DNA from: Rhodoferax ferrireducens T118
GTDB lineage: Bacteria; Pseudomonadota; Gammaproteobacteria; Burkholderiales; Burkholderiaceae_C
Direction: 5' to 3'
Assembly (NCBI RefSeq): GCF_000013605.1
Contig: NC_007908.1
Coordinates: forward strand, 806,001-870,000
DNA length: 64,000 nt
Position numbers and translations under genes: made by a program. The number at the start of each line of letters is the position of its first letter. Within the stretch, counting starts at the first letter, position 1. Shown in pieces: positions 59,566 to 64,000 of the stretch. The notes beneath the pieces are model-generated. The model had not been told where the DNA came from. It ran no database searches and was given only the letters and a program-made list of their open reading frames with translations.

Positions 59566-61308
59566 TCACTGGCCCACGCCGCGAGCCATGGTGGCAGCCA
59601 ATAAGGAGCGCAACTGACCCAGCGTCCGGGTGTTGAGCACATCGCCGGTTTCCAGCCAGCCGCGTCTTGCCTGGCTGACCCCGAAGCGCAAACTGTCAAA
59701 TTGCAGGCGACTGTGCGCATCCGAGTTGATGCTGACGAGCACGCCCTCACTCTTGGCTATCCGGCAGGCGGCATCGCTCAGGTCGAGCCGGGCCGGATGC
59801 GCATTGAGTTCCAGAAAGCAGCCACGTTCGCGCGCCTTGCGGACCACGCGCGGCAGGTCGATGTCACAGGGTGGCCGCTCATTGATCAGTCGCCCCGTGG
59901 GATGCGCCAGAATGCTGAAACAGCGGTGGTCCATGGCCCGCAGCAGCCGGTCAGTCTGCTTGTCGCGGGACAAATCGAAGCCACTGTGCACAGCGCCCAC
60001 CACGAGGTCAAGGCGACCCAGAATCGCATCAGGCAGGTCGAGCGAGCCATCTTCCAGGATGTCGACTTCCACGCCCTTGAGCAGGACGAAGTCACGCAGA
60101 CTGGCATTGATTTCATCGATGCGGTCGATCTGCCGCGAGAGCCCGTCCGCGTCCAGGCCGTGCACCAAGGCCAGACGCTTCGAATGGTCCGTGATCGCCA
60201 GGTAATGCAGACGGTGCGCGCGGGCGGCCTCGGCCATGGCTTCAATAGGGTCGTGACCGTCGCTGTCTTTGGTGTGGGCATGCAAGTCGCCACGCAGATC
60301 GGTCAGTTGCAGCAAGCGGGGCAGGGCGCCGCTACGTGCCGCTTCGATCTCGCCACGGTCCTCGCGCAGTTCCGGTTCGATAAAAGGGAGACCCAACGCT
60401 TTGTACACCGCAGTTTCGGTGTCGCCTGCAATGCGCTGCTTGCCGCGATACAGGCCGTATTCGTTGAGTTTGAGGTCTTTGTCCTGTGCCAGTTTGCGAA
60501 GCGCGATGTTGTGTGCCTTCGACCCCGTGAAGTAAAGCCACGCCGCACCGAAACTCGCCGGGGCCACGGCGCGCAAATCGACCTGCAGGCCACTCTTGAG
60601 CACGACGCTGCTGCGCGTCACGCCTTGCTCCAATACGCGTTGTATATCTTCACTCGCTGTCAGCCGATCCATGACAGTGCCAGGGTTCTCGGCCGTCACG
60701 AGCAAGTCGAGGTCACCTACCGTCTCGCGCCCCCGGCGCAGGCTGCCGGCCGCAACCGCCCTGTGCACGCCTGGCGTGGCGTGCAGATCGGCCAGCAGCG
60801 CCTGCGCCACCGGCTCCATATCGGCCCACTTGTAGCGGCGCTCTTGCTGCAGCAGGCGGCCGGTGGCCTCCAGAATTTGCCGCTCACTCTTGGCGCCAAA
60901 ACCATGGACCGACTGGACGCGCCCTTGCTCGGCCGCCTGGCGTAACTGTGCCAGTGTCTCAATACCGAGCTCCCGGTGCAGCGTGCGCACGCGCTTCGGG
61001 CCCAGCCCTGGAATTTTCAGCAACTCGGTAATGACCGGCGGCAGTTCTTTGCGCAGTCGCTGCAGCAGCGCGCAGCTGCCGGTGGTGACAACTTCGACAA
61101 TCTTGCCTGCAAGGTCAGGCCCAATGCCGGGCAGGGCGTCAAGTTCTTCCGGGCGGTCGACCATGGTTCTGACACTGCGGCCCAACTCGCCCAGCATGCG
61201 CGCGGCATTGCGGTAGGCGCGGACGCGAAATGGATTGGCGCCCTCGATTTCCAGGAGATCGGCGATTTCCGAGAAAACAGCAACTACGTCGGCATTGGTA
61301 ATGGGCAT
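59566..61308 (-). CDS. polX: DNA polymerase/3'-5' exonuclease PolX
   Basis: A 580-residue family X DNA polymerase with an N-terminal helix-hairpin-helix part (LEIEGANPFRVRAYRNAARM, LPGIGPDLAGKIVEVVTTGS), a nucleotidyltransferase domain (VGDLDLLVTAENPGTVM and later KPLRFNE-type tail regions), and a C-terminal PHP phosphoesterase domain with GDLHAHTKDSDGHDPIEAM and YLAITDHSKRLALV. It acts in gap repair. Next to a DnaJ-type gene and a Lon-like gene. Confidence 0.93.
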   Translation of the reverse strand: MPITNADVVAVFSEIADLLEIEGANPFRVRAYRNAARMLGELGRSVRTMVDRPEELDALPGIGPDLAGKIVEVVTTGSCALLQRLRKELPPVITELLKIPGLGPKRVRTLHRELGIETLAQLRQAAEQGRVQSVHGFGAKSERQILEATGRLLQQERRYKWADMEPVAQALLADLHATPGVHRAVAAGSLRRGRETVGDLDLLVTAENPGTVMDRLTASEDIQRVLEQGVTRSSVVLKSGLQVDLRAVAPASFGAAWLYFTGSKAHNIALRKLAQDKDLKLNEYGLYRGKQRIAGDTETAVYKALGLPFIEPELREDRGEIEAARSGALPRLLQLTDLRGDLHAHTKDSDGHDPIEAMAEAARAHRLHYLAITDHSKRLALVHGLDADGLSRQIDRIDEINASLRDFVLLKGVEVDILEDGSLDLPDAILGRLDLVVGAVHSGFDLSRDKQTDRLLRAMDHRCFSILAHPTGRLINERPPCDIDLPRVVRKARERGCFLELNAHPARLDLSDAACRIAKSEGVLVSINSDAHSRLQFDSLRFGVSQARRGWLETGDVLNTRTLGQLRSLLAATMARGVGQ

Positions 61309-61320
61309 GGCGCTTACCCG

Positions 61321-62418
61321 TCAACGTTCCAATTGGGTCCCCAACGCACGCAATTTTTCATACAAGTCGCGCTCCGGGGTGCTCAGCTGCTGTGGCACTT
61401 GCACCTTGATGCGCAAGAACATGTCGCCACGCGGGCCCTCGCCGAAGGCGGGCAGGCCTTGTTGTTTCAGGCGCAGCACCGCGTCGGGCTGGGTGCCGGG
61501 CGGCACCACCACGCTGACAGAACCCGTCAGCGTTGGCGCCGTCAGGCTCGTACCCAGAACGGCGTCTGTCACGGAGATGGTTGTCTGGCGCAGCAGGTCG
61601 GTGCCCACGCGCTCGAAACGTGGATCGGGTTGAGTCCGCACGACCGCGAACAAATCACCGGCGACACCGCCGGTATCGGGGCTTGGCATGCCTTTGCCGG
61701 GAATCCGCAGGGCCAGACCTTCTTCGGCACCGATGGGAATCTTCACTGTCAAAGACTCTTCTTGCTCAATTTCGCCCCGCCCGTCGCATTGGGGGCACGG
61801 ATGCACATGGGTGAAACCCTGGCCCGCGCAGGCGTTGCAAGTTGTGATTTGCTGGATGAGAACATGCTCCTTGTCGTCGCGCCGACTATGGGTAATGCGC
61901 CCGCTGCCGTGGCAAGCCTCGCATTTGGGCGGCGTAGCCCCGCCGGACTCGCCCGTGCCATGGCAGGCCGGGCAAGTGACCGGGCGTTTGAGACGCACTT
62001 GCGCCTCGCCGCCGCTCACAATCCGCTCCAGCGGCACAGTGACTTCTACTTCGATGTCGGCACCGCGCGCGGGCCCGGAAGGGCGGCGACGAAAGAAGCT
62101 CTCAAAGGGACTGCCCCCGCCGAAACCAAAATTCAAGCCGCCAAAAATGTCTTCAAAATCAATGCCGCCAACCAGGTCCTCCCGGCTGAAGCCGGCCACG
62201 CCGGCAAAGCCGCGGGCATCGTAGTCGGCGCGCTTCGTCGGGTCCGACAGAATGGCATAGGCCTCGGCAATTTCCTTGAACCGTTCCTCGGCACCGGCTT
62301 CCTTGTTGCGGTCCGGGTGGTATTTCAAGGCGAGGTCGCGAAAAGCATCCTTGATTGCCTTCGCGTCTGCGTCTCGCGCAACACCCAGCACCTCGTAATA
62401 GTCACGTTGCGCAGCCAC
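61321..62418 (-). CDS. DnaJ-type chaperone with zinc-finger domain
   Basis: A 365-residue protein: J domain YYEVLGVARDADAKAIKDAF with the HPD motif in LKYHPDRNKEAG, a Gly/Phe-rich linker (FGGLNFGFGGGSPFESFF), a zinc-finger region with CPACHGTGESG, CEACHGSGRI, CNACAGQGF and CPQCDGRGEI, then the substrate-binding C-terminal domain. It looks like a second or specialised DnaJ. It is 6 bp from the Lon-type gene and 12 bp from polX. Confidence 0.9.
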   Translation of the reverse strand: MAAQRDYYEVLGVARDADAKAIKDAFRDLALKYHPDRNKEAGAEERFKEIAEAYAILSDPTKRADYDARGFAGVAGFSREDLVGGIDFEDIFGGLNFGFGGGSPFESFFRRRPSGPARGADIEVEVTVPLERIVSGGEAQVRLKRPVTCPACHGTGESGGATPPKCEACHGSGRITHSRRDDKEHVLIQQITTCNACAGQGFTHVHPCPQCDGRGEIEQEESLTVKIPIGAEEGLALRIPGKGMPSPDTGGVAGDLFAVVRTQPDPRFERVGTDLLRQTTISVTDAVLGTSLTAPTLTGSVSVVVPPGTQPDAVLRLKQQGLPAFGEGPRGDMFLRIKVQVPQQLSTPERDLYEKLRALGTQLER

Positions 62419-62424
62419 GGCAGT

Positions 62425-64000
62425 TCAATGGCTCCGGTCCATTTTTTTCTCTTCCGACGGGTGGGCAAACGCTTTGCGCAAGGCGCTGAGTCCAGCCACC
62501 CGCGCCGCGACCCGGCGATTGATGCTCTCCATCGGGTATTGACCGTCTGCCCCCGCCTCTCCCGCCGGCACGCCGGTAAGAATCGTCATCGCCTGATCCA
62601 CATGGTCAACCGCGTAGATGTGGAACTGCCCATTCTCTGCTGCCGCGACCACATCGCGGCGCAGCATCAAGTGCTTGACGTTGGTGCCGGGTATCAACAC
62701 CCCCTGCTCACCGGTCAATCCGCGCGCCGCGCAAATGTCAAAAAAACCCTCGATTTTTTCGTTGACGGCCCCAATCGCCTGCACCTGGCCTAACTGATTG
62801 ACCGAACCCGTCACCGCCAGGGATTGCCGCACCGCCGCGTTGGCCAGGTTGGACAGCAGCACACACAGTTCGGCCAAGGATGCGCTGTCGCCCTCGACCT
62901 GGCCATAGGACTGCTCAAACACCAGGCTGGCAGTCAAAGACAAAGGCTGGTTGCGCGCGTAGCGGGCGGCCAGAAATGAGGAAAGAATCAGCACCCCCTT
63001 GGAGTGGATGGCGCCGGAGAGCTTGACTTCGCGCTCAATGTTGATCATTTCCCCCTGACCCAGGCGAGTGGTGGCGGTAATGCGGGTCGGCTGGGCAAAG
63101 GCAAAGTCCCCCAGTTCGAGCACCGACAGGCCGTTGATCTGGCCCACTACTGCCCCTTGCGTGTCGATCAATAAGGTGTCGCGCAGAATCGCGTCCTGCA
63201 ACTGGGTGCGCAGCCGGTCTTGCCGACGAATTTGAGCGTCAATGGCTTGCTGCACGTTGCTTGCCGTTGCCACCGCCAGACCCGCCTCGCGCGCCCAGAA
63301 ATCGGCCTCCTGCAGCAAATCCGCAATGCTTCGCATATGGGTAGACAGGCGCTGCGCATCGCCGACCAGTCGCGCACTGTGCTCAATCACCCGCGCGACG
63401 GCGCCGCTGTCGAGTGGTAACAATTTTTCTTTCGCGCAGAGCGTGGCGATCAAACGGGCATAGAGCAGATGGGTCTCGGCACTGCGCTCGATGCGGTCCT
63501 CGAAGTCGGCCGCCACCTTGAACAGTTCAGAAAAGTCGGGGTCGTATTGCTGCAGCAGGTAATAAAACAGGCGATCGCCAAACAGCACAATCTTGACATC
63601 CAGCGGCATCGGCTCCGGCTCCAGCGAGACGGTGCTCACCAGGCTGTACATCTGCCCGAGCGATTCGATGCGGATCTCGCGCGCCTGCAGGGCGCGCTTC
63701 AGGGCGTCCCACGCAAACGGTTGCAGCAGCACTTTGCGCACGTCGAGCAGCAGGTAGCCGCCATTGGCGCGGTGCAGCGCACCCGGTTTGATCAGGGTGA
63801 AGTCGGTCACCAGCGCGCCCAGTTGGGCAATGTGCTCGACCCGACCGATCAAGTTGCTGTAGGTCGGGTTGTCCTCGCTCACGATCGGGGCGCCGCCGTG
63901 CTCACCGTTGCTGACCAGCACATTCACCTGGTAGCGATGAAAGGTTTTGCGGGTGACCACCATCAAGCCAGAGAGATTGGCCGATTCCTCCTCATTGCGA
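62425..64000 (-). CDS. Lon-like ATP-dependent protease, N-terminal end missing
   Basis: At least 525 residues visible; the reading frame stays open to base 64000, so the N-terminal part lies beyond the window. The C-terminal S16 protease domain has the Ser in YGQVEGDSASLAELCVLLSN and the Lys in AIGAVNEKIEGFFDICAARG, as in LonB/archaeal-type or Lon-like AAA proteases. VTDFTLIKPGALHRANGGYL and KIVLFGDRLFYYLLQQYDPD upstream belong to its AAA-like part. It directly precedes dnaJ-like and polX in a stress/repair cluster. Confidence 0.85.
   Translation of the reverse strand, partial: RNEEESANLSGLMVVTRKTFHRYQVNVLVSNGEHGGAPIVSEDNPTYSNLIGRVEHIAQLGALVTDFTLIKPGALHRANGGYLLLDVRKVLLQPFAWDALKRALQAREIRIESLGQMYSLVSTVSLEPEPMPLDVKIVLFGDRLFYYLLQQYDPDFSELFKVAADFEDRIERSAETHLLYARLIATLCAKEKLLPLDSGAVARVIEHSARLVGDAQRLSTHMRSIADLLQEADFWAREAGLAVATASNVQQAIDAQIRRQDRLRTQLQDAILRDTLLIDTQGAVVGQINGLSVLELGDFAFAQPTRITATTRLGQGEMINIEREVKLSGAIHSKGVLILSSFLAARYARNQPLSLTASLVFEQSYGQVEGDSASLAELCVLLSNLANAAVRQSLAVTGSVNQLGQVQAIGAVNEKIEGFFDICAARGLTGEQGVLIPGTNVKHLMLRRDVVAAAENGQFHIYAVDHVDQAMTILTGVPAGEAGADGQYPMESINRRVAARVAGLSALRKAFAHPSEEKKMDRSH

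Noticed and set aside
60976..62793. A 605-codon plus-strand frame over polX, the DnaJ-like gene and the Lon-like gene
   Set aside because: Antisense to three strong genes and without domain similarity.
1..64000. CRISPR arrays, insertion sequences, integrases or prophage genes
   Set aside because: No regularly spaced direct repeats and no transposase, integrase or phage proteins were seen on either strand.

Overview
The window is GC-rich and looks like a chromosome segment of a betaproteobacterium in the Burkholderiales, most likely a Comamonadaceae member close to Rhodoferax or Polaromonas. That placement rests on gene families and local gene order (argS-SPOR-dsbA, lptA-lptB-rpoN, hemE-priA, a pteridine reductase-folB-ttcA cluster, a DUF4148 protein beside azoR) and on a family of short repeats I associate with Comamonadaceae. 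I see no rRNA, tRNA, insertion sequence, prophage or CRISPR array.

Layout. 1-3.5 kb: glycan/lipid modification genes (the end of a ChbG/HpnK-type deacetylase, a GT39 transferase, GtrA, a GT2 polyprenyl glycosyltransferase) and a PsiF-repeat protein. 3.7-11.7 kb: housekeeping genes argS, a SPOR protein, dsbA, lptA, lptB, rpoN, a THUMP-domain rRNA methyltransferase and a coupled PIN protein. 11.8-20.9 kb: a NarX-like sensor kinase and LuxR-type regulator, an Ig-like lipoprotein, a three-gene overlapping operon (PAP2 phosphatase, membrane-fused spermidine-synthase-like protein, ICMT-like methyltransferase) and a single-domain receiver protein. 20.9-34.05 kb: a complete tad (Flp type IVc pilus) locus with two Flp pilins, a prepilin peptidase, an extra AAA ATPase, CpaB, a secretin, a lipoprotein, TadG, two TadE/F pseudopilins, CpaE, CpaF, TadB, TadC and a TPR lipoprotein. 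34-53.1 kb: mixed metabolic and housekeeping genes, including pirin and LysR genes, azoR, an orphan mlaC, midA, folate genes, ttcA, thrH, ruvB, hemE and priA. 53.2-64 kb: a minus-strand block with a DHH phosphoesterase, an FAD oxidase/CFA-like methyltransferase pair resembling TmsA/TmsB (10-methyl fatty acid synthesis), pncB-pncA, polX, a DnaJ-type chaperone and a Lon-type protease cut by the window edge.

The most striking signal is a family of about 65-bp elements. Eight copies align without gaps around GCTA-(8 nt)-GTAGC-(20 nt)-GGGCT-(2 nt)-rGCC. Five lie inside essential or conserved genes (rpoN, the THUMP methyltransferase, the pteridine reductase, a YhhN protein, priA). Each of these runs in the sense direction and in the same reading phase, so each adds a peptide with a recurring V-A ... 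T-(R/G)-A pattern. Three copies (after tadD, ttcA and priA) are antisense and sit exactly at gene 3' ends, overlapping or touching the stop codon. This resembles the protein-coding palindromic elements of Rickettsia. I know no name for the family here. The five in-gene copies are proposed as recent or tolerated insertions that spread under a reading-frame filter.
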